From Mobilisporobacter senegalensis (GTDB taxonomy: Bacteria; Bacillota; Clostridia; Lachnospirales; Lachnospiraceae): a DNA stretch of 64,000 nucleotides. The position numbers and the translations under genes are program-made. Every line of letters starts with the position of its first letter. Positions within the stretch are counted from its first letter, which is position 1. Positions 55,263 through 64,000 of the stretch are shown here, piece by piece. The stretch lies in the NCBI RefSeq assembly GCF_003752155.1, contig NZ_RJVG01000010.1:1-64000 (forward strand), written 5' to 3'. Below the pieces are notes generated by a model. That model ran no database searches. It had not been told where the DNA came from and worked only from the letters and a program-made list of their open reading frames with translations.

Positions 55263-57311
55263 ATGTACACAGAATGGAACGGATTTAGAGAAGGAAAGTG
55301 GACTTCAACCGTTAACGTAAGAGATTTTATTCAAAAAAATTACACCATGTATGATGGTGACGAATCATTTTTAGTTGGCCCTACAGAAGCAACCAATAAA
55401 TTATGGGATCAAGTATTAGAATTATCAAAGCAAGAAAGAGAAGCTGGTGGTGTTTTAGATATGGATACTCATGTAGTATCCACTATCACTTCACATGGAG
55501 CTGGATATCTTGACAAAGGTTTAGAGACTATCGTTGGTTTTCAAACAGAAAAACCATTCAAACGTTCTCTTCAACCATTTGGTGGTATCCGTATGGCCCA
55601 AAATGCTTGTCATGAAAATGGTTATGAAGTAGACCCTGAAATTGTAGATATCTTCACAAAATATCGCAAAACACACAATCAGGGTGTGTTTGATGTTTAT
55701 ACTCCAGAGATGAAATTAGCCAGAAAATCTGCCATTATTACAGGTCTTCCAGATGCTTATGGCAGAGGACGTATCATCGGTGATTATCGCCGTGTAGCAT
55801 TATATGGAATTGACTTTTTAATTGAAGACAAGAAGAATCAGCTTGCAACTTCTCTTGTTCGTATGACATCAGATAATATGCGTCTGCGTGAAGAATTAGC
55901 AGAACAGCTTCGCGCTTTAGAAGAATTAAAAGAACTTGGTAATATCTATGGTTTTGACATTTCAAAGCCTGCTAAGGATGCCAAAGAAGCAATCCAATGG
56001 TTATACTTTGGATACTTAGCCGCTGTGAAAGAACAAAACGGAGCTGCAATGAGTCTTGGACGTACTTCAACCTTCGTTGATATCTATATCACCAGAGATT
56101 TAAATAACGGTGTTATTACAGAAGAACAGGCACAGGAATATATTGATCATTTTATTATGAAATTACGCCTTGTTAAATTTGCACGTACGCCAGAATACAA
56201 TGCATTATTCTCAGGAGACCCAACCTGGGTAACTGAAACAATTGGTGGTGTTGGTGTTGATGGACGTCATATGGTAACTAAGAGTTCCTACAGATATCTT
56301 CACACTTTACAAAACTTAGGACCTGCACCGGAACCAAACCTGACTGTTCTTTGGTCAACACGTCTTCCACAAAACTTTAAGCGCTACTGTGCTAAGATGT
56401 CCATTCAATCTTCAGCAATTCAATATGAAAATGATGACCTGATGAGAGTAACTCATGGTGATGATTATGCAATCGCATGTTGTGTATCTTCTATGAGAAT
56501 CGGTAAAGAAATGCAATTCTTTGGTGCCCGCGCCAACTTAGCAAAATGTTTATTATATGCTGTCAATGGCGGTATAGATGAAAAACTAAAAATACAAGTT
56601 GGTCCAAGATATCGTGCTATAGAAGGTGATTATCTGGACTACGATGATGTAATGCAAAAATTTGATGATATGATGGAATGGTTAGCCGGTCTTTATGTAA
56701 ATACTCTTAATGTCATCCATTATATGCACGATAAATATGCTTATGAGAAAATCCAAATGGCATTACATGATAGAGAAGTAAAACGTTATTTTGCTACTGG
56801 TATTGCTGGTTTATCTGTTGTTGCCGATTCATTAAGTGCAATTAAATATGCAAAAGTAAAAGTGATTCGTGACGAAGATGGTATCATAACAGATTATGAA
56901 GTAGAAGGTGATTTCCCTAAATACGGTAATAACGATGACCGTGTGGATCAAATTGCTGTAAATCTTGTTCATACTTTCATGGATAAAATCCGCAAACATC
57001 ATACTTACCGTGATGGCTTCCCTACCATGTCAATCTTAACAATTACTTCAAATGTTGTATATGGTAAAAAGACTGGTAATACACCGGACGGAAGAAGAAT
57101 GGGAGAACCTTTGGCTCCTGGAGCTAACCCAATGCATAAACGTGATACCCATGGTGCAGTCGCATCTTTAGCATCTGTTGCAAAACTTCCATTTAAAGAT
57201 GCTCAAGATGGTATTTCAAATACTTTCTCAATCATCCCGGGCGCTCTTGGAAAAGATGATCAGGTATTTATGGGAGAATTAGATCTGGATCGATTAATGG
57301 ATGAGAAATAA
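55263..57311 (+). CDS. pflB: Pyruvate formate-lyase catalytic chain lacking the glycyl-radical domain
   Basis: It is 682 residues; AGGAGG precedes the ATG. It matches PflB from [24 protein letters not shown] through the active-site pair [13 protein letters not shown] and on to [30 protein letters not shown], then stops at [10 protein letters not shown]. In E. coli PflB (about 759 residues) the chain continues for about 75 residues including RVSGYAV with the radical Gly. Those residues are encoded separately at 57617. The enzyme cleaves pyruvate with CoA to acetyl-CoA and formate. The stop is a genuine TAA, with no frameshift visible that would restore fusion. Confidence 0.92.
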   Translation: MYTEWNGFREGKWTSTVNVRDFIQKNYTMYDGDESFLVGPTEATNKLWDQVLELSKQEREAGGVLDMDTHVVSTITSHGAGYLDKGLETIVGFQTEKPFKRSLQPFGGIRMAQNACHENGYEVDPEIVDIFTKYRKTHNQGVFDVYTPEMKLARKSAIITGLPDAYGRGRIIGDYRRVALYGIDFLIEDKKNQLATSLVRMTSDNMRLREELAEQLRALEELKELGNIYGFDISKPAKDAKEAIQWLYFGYLAAVKEQNGAAMSLGRTSTFVDIYITRDLNNGVITEEQAQEYIDHFIMKLRLVKFARTPEYNALFSGDPTWVTETIGGVGVDGRHMVTKSSYRYLHTLQNLGPAPEPNLTVLWSTRLPQNFKRYCAKMSIQSSAIQYENDDLMRVTHGDDYAIACCVSSMRIGKEMQFFGARANLAKCLLYAVNGGIDEKLKIQVGPRYRAIEGDYLDYDDVMQKFDDMMEWLAGLYVNTLNVIHYMHDKYAYEKIQMALHDREVKRYFATGIAGLSVVADSLSAIKYAKVKVIRDEDGIITDYEVEGDFPKYGNNDDRVDQIAVNLVHTFMDKIRKHHTYRDGFPTMSILTITSNVVYGKKTGNTPDGRRMGEPLAPGANPMHKRDTHGAVASLASVAKLPFKDAQDGISNTFSIIPGALGKDDQVFMGELDLDRLMDEK

Positions 57312-57320
57312 GGTGACAAT

Positions 57321-57524
57321 ATGACAGAAGAACAACGTATAGATGACTTAATTACTATGTTAGACAGTTTTATGGGAAATGGCGGTGGACATATGAATGT
57401 TCAAGTCAGTGACTCAGAAAATATTTCTGAAGTAGCAGTTGAAACATTCAACAGCGTAATCTGCAACAATAATATGGCTTGTTCTGTCCCTACTCTTCAT
57501 AAAGATATTGATGATGAAATATAG
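57321..57524 (+). CDS. 67-residue partial paralogue of the glycyl-radical chain
   Basis: It starts 9 bp after the large chain stop (GGTGAC upstream). The first half, IDDLITMLDSFMGNGGGHMNVQV, aligns with [23 protein letters not shown] of the radical chain. The second half has two Cys and an acidic end and lacks RVSGYAV, so it cannot carry the radical. It may be a regulatory decoy, a docking protein, or a duplicate undergoing decay. Confidence 0.75.
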   Translation: MTEEQRIDDLITMLDSFMGNGGGHMNVQVSDSENISEVAVETFNSVICNNNMACSVPTLHKDIDDEI

Positions 57525-57534
57525 CTGATTAGTA

Positions 57535-57563
57535 TTGACTTATATAGAAAGAAAGACTAAAAT
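57535..57563 (+). promoter_or_regulatory. Possible internal promoter for the glycyl-radical chain
   Basis: TTGACT (57535-57540), 17 bp, TAAAAT (57558-57563), in the 92-bp gap before the radical gene. Both boxes are near consensus. It would let the radical chain be made without the large chain. Confidence 0.5.
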
Positions 57564-57616
57564 AAAGATAGAAATAGGAATCATTACTGTTTCTATTGTA
57601 AAAGGAGGACATTATT

Positions 57617-57853
57617 ATGAATAATCAACAAATTGATAATTTAGTTAATATGTTAGATGGATATGTAGAGCAAGGTGGTCATCACCTTAATGTTAATGTA
57701 TTTACAAAAGAAACATTGCTGGATGCACAAAAACATCCGGAAAATTACCCTCAGTTAACTGTACGTGTATCCGGATATGCAGTAAACTTTATAAAACTTA
57801 CAAAAGAACAACAAGATGATGTAATCGCCCGTACATTCCATACAAATATGTAA
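57617..57853 (+). CDS. Stand-alone glycyl-radical domain of pyruvate formate-lyase
   Basis: It is 78 residues with AAAGGAGG upstream: [63 protein letters not shown], matching the last ~75 residues of E. coli PflB. The Gly in RVSGYAV is the radical site made by PflA. It resembles the autonomous radical cofactor GrcA/YfiD. However, 682 + 78 residues equal a full PflB, so it is more likely an essential second subunit than a repair factor. Confidence 0.92.
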   Translation: MNNQQIDNLVNMLDGYVEQGGHHLNVNVFTKETLLDAQKHPENYPQLTVRVSGYAVNFIKLTKEQQDDVIARTFHTNM

Positions 57854-57857
57854 TTTA

Positions 57858-57898
57858 TTACAGTTCAGCCATACATGAATAGTACGGCTGAACTATAA
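57858..57898. repeat. Short member of the TTACAGTTCAGCC inverted-repeat family
   Basis: TTACAGTTCAGCC (57858-57870) and GGCTGAACTATAA (57886-57898) are near-perfect complements around a 15-base loop. They have the same ends as the element at 9489-9762, here without the interior. The element sits between the radical-chain gene and pflA and may attenuate or stabilise the message. Confidence 0.8.
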
Positions 57899-57933
57899 CA
57901 TTTATTAATAGATAGAAAGGCAGGTCATAGATT

Positions 57934-58701
57934 ATGAAAGGATATATTCACTCCACAGAATCTTTTGGTACAGTTGATGGTCCCGGAATTCGCTATGTCG
58001 TCTTTATGCAGGGTTGTCCAATGCGTTGTAAATACTGTCATAATCCAGATACCTGGGACCTTAAAACTGGGAAAGAGGTTGAAGTTGATGATATTCTTAA
58101 AGAATATGAGAGCTATCGAAACTTCTTAAAAGATGGAGGTATCACTGCAACGGGGGGCGAACCTATGATGCAGATGGATTTTTTAATTGAATTGTTTGAA
58201 AAGGCAAAAGAGAAAGAAATTCATACCTGCCTTGATACCTCCGGAATAGTTTTTAATGAAAACAATCCCAGAATAATAGAAAAAATTGATCGATTATTAA
58301 GTGTAACAGATCTTATCATGTTAGACATAAAACATATAGACCCTGTATTACATGAGGATCTGACAGGTCAGACCAACGATCAAATACTGGCTTTTTCCAG
58401 GTATTTGGATAAAAAAAAGGTTCCCGTATGGATTCGCCATGTTGTTGTCCCAACAATCACTGACGACGAAGAATATCTTGATAAATTAGGATATTTCATC
58501 GGTGATTTAACAAATGTCAAAGCTTTAGATGTACTTCCTTATCATGATATGGGAAAAGCAAAATATCAAGAGCTTGGCATTGATTATCCTCTGGCAGACT
58601 TAAAATCCATAGGCAAATCGGAAGCCATAAAAGCCCGTAATACCATTCTTAAAGGTATGAAAAGGCGGCTCCTTGAAAAGAAATCCCAACAAAATGGTTA
58701 A
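57934..58701 (+). CDS. pflA: Pyruvate formate-lyase activating enzyme
   Basis: It is 255 residues, radical SAM: QGCPMRCKYCHNPDTWD contains the CX3CX2C cluster ligands; ITATGGEPMMQMDFLIELF and LDTSG follow. It generates the glycyl radical on the separate 78-residue chain. GAAAGGCAGG lies upstream of the ATG. Confidence 0.95.
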   Translation: MKGYIHSTESFGTVDGPGIRYVVFMQGCPMRCKYCHNPDTWDLKTGKEVEVDDILKEYESYRNFLKDGGITATGGEPMMQMDFLIELFEKAKEKEIHTCLDTSGIVFNENNPRIIEKIDRLLSVTDLIMLDIKHIDPVLHEDLTGQTNDQILAFSRYLDKKKVPVWIRHVVVPTITDDEEYLDKLGYFIGDLTNVKALDVLPYHDMGKAKYQELGIDYPLADLKSIGKSEAIKARNTILKGMKRRLLEKKSQQNG

Positions 58702-58802
58702 AATTAGCTTGTAAAAACCATATATTTATATTAAAATAATACAAACAAGGTAATAGAATTATACAGAATTTTATTACTATATAAAAAGGAGGATAAAGTA
58801 CA

Positions 58803-58970
58803 ATGGCTTATAAAATTACTGACGAATGCATTAGCTGTGGAGCATGTTCTGCAGAATGTCCAGTTGAAGCTATCTCAGAAGGTGCTTCTCAATATGAAAT
58901 TGATGCAGACGCTTGTATAGATTGTGGCTCATGCGCTGCTACTTGCCCAACAGGCGCAATCATAGCTTAA
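58803..58970 (+). CDS. 2[4Fe-4S] ferredoxin
   Basis: It is 55 residues with AAAGGAGG upstream. The two clusters are CISCGACSAECP and CIDCGSCAATCP in the clostridial layout. It may supply low-potential electrons, possibly to PflA next door, as well as general metabolism. Missed by length cut-offs but unmistakable. Confidence 0.96.
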   Translation: MAYKITDECISCGACSAECPVEAISEGASQYEIDADACIDCGSCAATCPTGAIIA

Positions 58971-58971
58971 T

Positions 58972-59008
58972 AAAAAGAAAAGCTCGCTTTGGACGAGCTT
59001 TTCTTTTT
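58972..59008 (+). terminator. Terminator after ferredoxin
   Basis: AAAAAGAAAAGCTCG (58972-58986) pairs with CGAGCTTTTCTTTTT (58994-59008), a 15-bp stem with U-rich 3' arm. Confidence 0.93.
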
Positions 59009-59113
59009 ACCCCTATAATATAACACTATTTCTTTACTATCTATATTTTAACTCTTCGACTTTTATCTTGAATTATATTATACTATAAATGAATTAAATT
59101 TCATTTATATACT

Positions 59114-59752
59114 TTATCTATTCTTACGGAATAATATCCCTTTTTTTCTGTTTTTATTCTCTTTTCCTGCAGCAATTTCTAATCTACTCTTTTGATATCC
59201 ACGTATTGTTTCATCAAACTTTTTGTATCTTTCTTCTTCTCTTTCTTCTTTCAGTCTTAAAAGATAATCCATTTCTTTAATAACACCTTCTGTAATATCT
59301 GTACTTAGACTTTCCGTTAGTGTTGAATTGTTCTCCTGTAGGGCGTTCACTATCAAATTATGCATGATAACTTTAAACTGCCCCATTTTATCTTCCATGG
59401 TATTGCATTCACTGACACTTGTCCCATTTGTAGTCTCAATGATTTCTTTTGATTCTAATTCCATTGCTTTTTCATTCAGTTCTTCTCTTAACCTTAAGAT
59501 AGTTTGGGTATCTAATCCTTCAATATTATGTAAATCAGATATTAACATTTTAATGGCTTTTAATTGAAACCCTTGATCCTTTAGAGCTTTTACCGTTTTA
59601 AAAGTGTCTATATGTTCCTGTTTATAGTATCTATGACCCATCTCGTTTCTTGGTATCTCTATCTCTAATTCTTCCTCCCAATACCTTAGAACATGTGGTT
59701 CTACGTCAACTTTTTTTGAAGCATCCGATATGATATATCTTGTCGTGCTCAT
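59114..59752 (-). CDS. MerR-like HTH protein with coiled coil
   Basis: It is 212 residues. N-terminal MerR HTH without the usual effector cysteines: YIISDASKKVDVEPHVLRYWEEELEIEIPRNEMGHRYYKQEHIDTFKTVKALKDQGFQLKAIKMLI. The rest is acidic/basic helix (ELNEKAMELESKEIIE; MDYLLRLKEEREEERYKKFDE) ending very basic (KENKNRKKGILFRKNR). Such layout recalls chromosome- or RacA-like DNA-binding proteins, but assignment is not secure. GGAGGG precedes the ATG. Confidence 0.85.
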   Translation of the reverse strand: MSTTRYIISDASKKVDVEPHVLRYWEEELEIEIPRNEMGHRYYKQEHIDTFKTVKALKDQGFQLKAIKMLISDLHNIEGLDTQTILRLREELNEKAMELESKEIIETTNGTSVSECNTMEDKMGQFKVIMHNLIVNALQENNSTLTESLSTDITEGVIKEMDYLLRLKEEREEERYKKFDETIRGYQKSRLEIAAGKENKNRKKGILFRKNR

Positions 59753-60064
59753 TATAGCCCTCCTCCAAAGTTATAAACAATAAAGATCAATGATGACTGT
59801 TTGTCCCAAATATCTAAATTGTCTTAATTATTACAAATATTTACATTAATAATATTATACCACAGCAATATTCAATTGCAACAAAATTTCCTAGTTTTTA
59901 CAATTTAAATTATCGACAGCATTTTCTATCATCTTTTATCTGTCAACCCATCTTGACAGCATCCATTTGTTTTTCTGTATTTTCTTGCATGTAAAGAGTT
60001 CGGACAGATACTTTTATTTTTTATTTCAGCTCATTTTAGATCAGGATACAATGATACTATTATC
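59753..60064. other. Intergenic region upstream of the MerR-like gene
   Basis: About 310 bases, AT-rich, with no frame, tRNA or clear hairpin that I can support. TTGACAGATAAAAGATG-like sequence occurs near 59930-59955 (minus), but no matching -10 was found with confidence. Confidence 0.3.
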
Positions 60065-60091
60065 AAAAAAAGGAATGTCCTACGACATTCC
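60065..60091 (-). terminator. Terminator after dnaB
   Basis: GGAATGTC (60072-60079) and GACATTCC (60084-60091) form the stem with a 4-base loop; T7 follows on the minus strand. Confidence 0.93.
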
Positions 60092-60111
60092 CTAATGTAT
60101 TATGATATCTC

Positions 60112-61443
60112 TTATTGTCTTTCCAGGTTTGCAAATTTTGTATACTGTGATTGCCATGCCAGCTTCACAGTGCCTGTAGGACCATTTCTCTGCTTCCCAA
60201 TAATAATTTCTGAGATACCGGCTTCCTCAGAATCATGATTATAGTAATCATCACGATAGATGAACATGACCACATCGGCATCCTGCTCTATCGCTCCTGA
60301 TTCTCTAAGATCTGACAACATAGGTCTTTTATCTGGTCTTTGTTCCACTGCACGGCTAAGCTGAGATAAGGCTACCACCGGAGCACTTATCTCCCTTGCT
60401 AATGCCTTCAGGGAACGGGAGATTTCAGAAATTTCCTGTTGTCTGGATTCAGATTTTTTACCGCCAGACATAAGCTGAAGGTAATCGATAATCACTAATC
60501 CAAGATTATGTTCTAATTTATATTTTCTGCATTTTGATCGTAATTCAGAAATAGAGATACCAGGGGTATCATCAATGATAAGATTGGAATTACCAATAAG
60601 TCTGGCACTTTCTGCAATCTTAATCCAATCTTCATCCTTTAGTTCACCACTGCGGATTGCTTGGGAATCTACCTTCGAGTTCATCGATATAATACGTTTT
60701 ACTAACTGATCTTTAGACATTTCCAAGCTAAAGATAGCCGTAGTAGTCTTAGATTTTACTGCTACATATTCCGCTATATTTAATACAAATGCAGTTTTAC
60801 CCATAGAAGGTCTTGCTGCAACAAGTATAAGATCGGAGGGTTGGAACCCTGCTGTTTTATAATCTAAATCATAAAATCCAGTGGCAATCCCTGTTACACT
60901 GCCTTTATTCTTAGCAGCAGATTCGATACTTTCCAGAGATTTAATTACAATATCCTTGATGCTTACAAAATCACCGGAAGATCTGTTTTGAATGATATCA
61001 AATACTTGTTTTTCAGTGTCCTGTAATATATTCTCCAATTTTTCTTTATTCAAATAGCACTGATTTGTAATACCCTCTGTTACTTTAATGAGTCTTCGAA
61101 GTACTGCCTTTTCTTTTACGATATTAGCATAATATCTAACATTAGCAGACGTTGGAACTGCAGTGATCAGTTCTCTTATAAACTCCAGGCTGCTTAATTC
61201 CGGCGGCAATTCTTTCTCTCTTAATCTATTTTGTAAAGTAATTAAATCAACCGGTTTTCCTTCATTAAACAGCTCAATCATTGCCGTAAAGAGTACTTCA
61301 TACTGATGTTGGTAGAAATCCTCACTTGTTACAATTTCAGAGGCAGTAGTGATTGCATCTTTATCAAGCAGCATGGACCCAATAACAGATCTTTCTGCTT
61401 CAACACTATGGGGTGGAACCTTTTTTATAAGTGCCTCATCCAT
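60112..61443 (-). CDS. dnaB: Replicative DNA helicase DnaB
   Basis: It is 443 residues: N-terminal primase-binding domain (PPHSVEAERSVIGSMLLDKDAI), RecA-like helicase with Walker A AARPSMGKTAFVLN, H2 LVIIDYLQLM, H3 QQEISEISRSLKALARE, and the final Arg-finger stretch ADVVMFIYRDDYY. It unwinds DNA at the replication fork (DnaC in Bacillus naming). Gene order gdpP-rplI-dnaB is conserved. Confidence 0.97.
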   Translation of the reverse strand: MDEALIKKVPPHSVEAERSVIGSMLLDKDAITTASEIVTSEDFYQHQYEVLFTAMIELFNEGKPVDLITLQNRLREKELPPELSSLEFIRELITAVPTSANVRYYANIVKEKAVLRRLIKVTEGITNQCYLNKEKLENILQDTEKQVFDIIQNRSSGDFVSIKDIVIKSLESIESAAKNKGSVTGIATGFYDLDYKTAGFQPSDLILVAARPSMGKTAFVLNIAEYVAVKSKTTTAIFSLEMSKDQLVKRIISMNSKVDSQAIRSGELKDEDWIKIAESARLIGNSNLIIDDTPGISISELRSKCRKYKLEHNLGLVIIDYLQLMSGGKKSESRQQEISEISRSLKALAREISAPVVALSQLSRAVEQRPDKRPMLSDLRESGAIEQDADVVMFIYRDDYYNHDSEEAGISEIIIGKQRNGPTGTVKLAWQSQYTKFANLERQ

Positions 61444-61454
61444 GACTTTTTCTC

Positions 61455-61901
61455 CTAAGCTTCTATTACTTTAACGGTTAGTTCTCCTGTTACTTTAGGA
61501 TGTATCTTAACTGGGATCGTAAAGGTTCCCAAATTCTTTAGTGGATCTGATAATTGTAATTTCTTCTTATCAATATCAAGTCCATGTTGTTCTTTTGCTG
61601 CTACTGATATTTCCTTACTGGAAACAGATCCGAATGTCCTTCCACCTTCACCGCTTTTTATCTTAACAAGAACAGGTTTTTTACTGATTAGTTCTGCAAA
61701 TGCTTTTGCTTCTTCTAATATTTCCTGCTGCCTTCTTTCTTCATTTGCTTTTTGTAACTTTAATTCATTTAAGTTCTTTGGTGTAGCTTCTACTCCTAAT
61801 TTCTTCGGCAGTATATAATTTCTGGCGTAGCCATCATTTACATTAACTTTATCGCCTTTTTTCCCTAATGTCTTAACATCTTGTAATAATATAACTTCCA
61901 T
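61455..61901 (-). CDS. rplI: Ribosomal protein L9
   Basis: It is 148 residues, [40 protein letters not shown] at the N-terminus (L9 signature), a long central helix and a C-terminal domain ([36 protein letters not shown]). It follows gdpP with no gap and precedes dnaB by 11 bp. Confidence 0.97.
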   Translation of the reverse strand: MEVILLQDVKTLGKKGDKVNVNDGYARNYILPKKLGVEATPKNLNELKLQKANEERRQQEILEEAKAFAELISKKPVLVKIKSGEGGRTFGSVSSKEISVAAKEQHGLDIDKKKLQLSDPLKNLGTFTIPVKIHPKVTGELTVKVIEA

Positions 61902-63959
61902 CTATATATCTCCTTCCTCTTTCATCTCAGATAGTATGGATTTAAGTATTTCAATACCTTCTTCTACAGTACAGTCTTTCATCTGGGCACCAGCAACATT
62001 AATATGTCCACCACCACCGAATTTCTCCATGATGACCTGTACATTCATCTCATCAATGGCTCTGGCGCTGATATATACTTTTTCATGAAGAGCAGTAAAT
62101 ACGAAACTGGCTTTTACATCTGTGATATTTAAAAGTTCATTGGCAACTTGAGCGCCAACTACTGTCGGACTATCCACTTGATCATTTGGGCATTCTGTTA
62201 TTGCATAATGGTCCAGAAACAATTCAGCCTGACTAATAGCAAATGCTCTTGTTCTAAACTCATCCATATTAGAGCGAAAACTCTTGCGGATTCTTGTAAC
62301 ATCTGCACCATTTCTGCGAAGATATGCTGCTGCTTCAAAGGTTCTGACGCCCGTCATAGTTAAAAAGTTATTGGTATCAAGCATGATACCGGAATACATG
62401 GCATCTGCTTCTGCCTGTCTTAGTTTTACATCACCAATATATTGTAATACCTCTGCGACCATCTCACAGGTGGAAGAAGCATATGGCTCAATATAGGATA
62501 AAACTGCATTCTCTATATTATCTCCTGACTGTCTGTGATGATCCAATATAACGATAGTTTTTGTAAAATTTAAAAGCTCAGCACATTCAGTATAATTGGG
62601 CTTATTTACATCTACAACTACAAGTAATGTATTGTTATCTACTACATTCATTGCCTGTACATTTCTTAAGAACATATCTTCTTCATATTCAGGATTGTTT
62701 AAAAACCGGTTCATTAAAGGTCTAACTGATGTTGTCACTTCATTAAAGACGATATGAGCCTTTTTATTTAGTGTCTTGGCAATTCGATATACACCAATTG
62801 CTGCGCCTAAAGAATCTACATCTCCAATGGAATGGCCCATGATAACGACCTTATCTTTTGCTTCCACTAATTCACGTAATGCATGAGCTTTCACCCTTGC
62901 CTTAACTCTTGTATTCTTTTCAATCTGGATGTTCTTTCCACCATAATAAGAAAGTTTTTCTCCTTCTTTGATCACAGCCTGATCACCACCACGGCCAAGA
63001 GCCAGATCAATGGCTGCTCTTGCATATTCATAGCCCTTATTATAGGAATCTTCACTAATTCCAAGACCAATACTGATCGTAACCGCAATATCATTTCCAA
63101 TATTTACAGAGCGCACTTCATCAAGAATATTGAACTTATTGCTTTGCAATTGTGGTAAGTATTTTTGCTTAAAAAGAATAATATATTTATCCTTCTCTAA
63201 CTTTTTCACAATAGCATCAATACTTTGCATAAATTTATTAACTTTACGATCTACAAGTGCCACTAAAAGAGACCGTCTTACTTCATCTATGGTCTCTAAT
63301 GCCTCTTCATAATTATCAATATATAGCAATCCAACAATAAGACGCTGCTCTTTGTTCTCCCTGATATAAGTCGTTATCTCTGTCTCATCATATAGATAAA
63401 TTGCGATCAAAGAGTTAGGATCACTGTATTTATTCGATTCTTCTGCATCCTCGATACTATAATCCTCATAAAAGCTATCTGCAACTATTCTTCTCATAAC
63501 AACTTTATAATTCATGTCTTCATATGTGATATGAATTTCCGAGTCATGATCTGCCTGTGGCAGTGTATCCTTTGTTATCTCAGGAAATATATTATGAATC
63601 CCTCTTCTGGACATTTTTTCATCTAATATAATATCCAGGAACTCATTATTCCCCCATAGCAGATGACCTTGCAGATCCAGTAATGCATATGGTAAGGTTA
63701 GTTCTTTTAGCAGTTGTTTCTGGACTTGTCCATAATCAGCAGCAAAACGAATTAGCTCGCCTTGAATGGTTGAAACTTTATAATAATATAAAATCATTGA
63801 AATAACTACGTAAATTGCTAAATATATGGACATAATTATTCCGGCATCTTTATCAACTGCATAAATACTAATATTCATACAGATCAGTAATGCACTCAAG
63901 AGCAAAGGCCATCTAAGATATGCTTTTAAATTACCTTTGAGTTTCACTTTATTCTTCAT
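61902..63959 (-). CDS. gdpP: Cyclic-di-AMP phosphodiesterase GdpP (DHH family)
   Basis: It is 685 residues: two N-terminal membrane helices (LRWPLLLSALLICMNISIYAV, AGIIMSIYLAIYVVISMILYYY), a PAS-like heme/ligand domain (~80-170), a degenerate GGDEF domain (~190-330), then DHH (VIMGHSIGDVDSLGAAIGVYR, VVVDVNKP, ILDHHRQS) and DHHA1 (FGGGGHINVAGAQ). It hydrolyses c-di-AMP. AGGAGCAG precedes the ATG; the full gene is within the window. Confidence 0.96.
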   Translation of the reverse strand: MKNKVKLKGNLKAYLRWPLLLSALLICMNISIYAVDKDAGIIMSIYLAIYVVISMILYYYKVSTIQGELIRFAADYGQVQKQLLKELTLPYALLDLQGHLLWGNNEFLDIILDEKMSRRGIHNIFPEITKDTLPQADHDSEIHITYEDMNYKVVMRRIVADSFYEDYSIEDAEESNKYSDPNSLIAIYLYDETEITTYIRENKEQRLIVGLLYIDNYEEALETIDEVRRSLLVALVDRKVNKFMQSIDAIVKKLEKDKYIILFKQKYLPQLQSNKFNILDEVRSVNIGNDIAVTISIGLGISEDSYNKGYEYARAAIDLALGRGGDQAVIKEGEKLSYYGGKNIQIEKNTRVKARVKAHALRELVEAKDKVVIMGHSIGDVDSLGAAIGVYRIAKTLNKKAHIVFNEVTTSVRPLMNRFLNNPEYEEDMFLRNVQAMNVVDNNTLLVVVDVNKPNYTECAELLNFTKTIVILDHHRQSGDNIENAVLSYIEPYASSTCEMVAEVLQYIGDVKLRQAEADAMYSGIMLDTNNFLTMTGVRTFEAAAYLRRNGADVTRIRKSFRSNMDEFRTRAFAISQAELFLDHYAITECPNDQVDSPTVVGAQVANELLNITDVKASFVFTALHEKVYISARAIDEMNVQVIMEKFGGGGHINVAGAQMKDCTVEEGIEILKSILSEMKEEGDI

Positions 63960-64000
63960 ACTTCTGCTCCTTACTATAGGAAAGGCATATTTATTCGTTC

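Overview
The window looks like chromosomal DNA of an AT-rich, Gram-positive, endospore-forming anaerobic clostridium, most like the Lachnospiraceae. The evidence is the sporulation genes (spoIIE, yabP, yabQ, spoVT, cwlD, ywmB), a nine-gene V-type ATPase operon, pyruvate formate-lyase with its activase, a clostridial ferredoxin, and gene order matching the origin-proximal part of Bacillus/Clostridium chromosomes. Genus is not determinable by reading alone. I ran no database searches; family names come from recognised motifs and gene order.

Layout. 1-8.7 kb is an accessory stretch: a PfkB-like kinase lacking its catalytic Asp, an apparently autoregulated MerR gene, a flavodoxin operon behind an inverted-repeat operator, an ECF sigma/anti-sigma pair, and scattered frameshifted remnants of secreted, toxin-like genes. 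8.7-9.5 kb is a five-gene tRNA operon (Tyr-Leu-Phe-Gly-Gly in transcript order), followed by a small repeat element and an amylase-family gene. 12.3-21.7 kb is the conserved block mazG-hup-rqcP-yabP-yabQ-divIC-tRNA-Met-spoIIE-tilS-hpt-ftsH (transcribed right to left). Between mazG and spoVT (21.7-28.9 kb) lies a complete-looking flavin-based extracellular electron transfer (FLEET) operon: NDH-2 fused to a DoxX-like membrane domain, polyprenyl synthase, UbiA prenyltransferase, EetA/EetB-like proteins, a two-domain PplA-like lipoprotein and an ApbE flavin transferase.

29.1-36.3 kb has spoVT, truA, a NatAB-type ABC transporter, a DUF1846 protein, a GNAT acetyltransferase and ywmB. 36.5-45.3 kb is the V-ATPase operon; its K subunit keeps the Na+ ligands known from Enterococcus hirae. 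45.5-50.3 kb holds a DUF402 protein, a LMW phosphatase, the Sua5/YwlC tRNA threonylcarbamoyl synthase, cwlD and a GH18 hydrolase. 50.5-53.8 kb encodes an unusual set: a Ser/Thr kinase fused to a degenerate ParA/MinD-like domain, a stand-alone protein of the same degenerate type, and a SAF/CpaB-like membrane protein. 54.1-59.0 kb has mecA and a pyruvate formate-lyase that is split: the 682-residue catalytic chain and a 78-residue glycyl-radical chain are separate genes, with a 67-residue partial paralogue between them, followed by pflA and ferredoxin. 59.1-64 kb has a MerR-like gene and gdpP-rplI-dnaB.

The items most worth pursuing are the split formate-lyase, the kinase/'GTTH' locus, the FLEET operon with its NDH-2/DoxX fusion, the family of short repeats with TTACAGTTCAGCC ends, and the six-copy 20-bp repeat at 7.2 kb.
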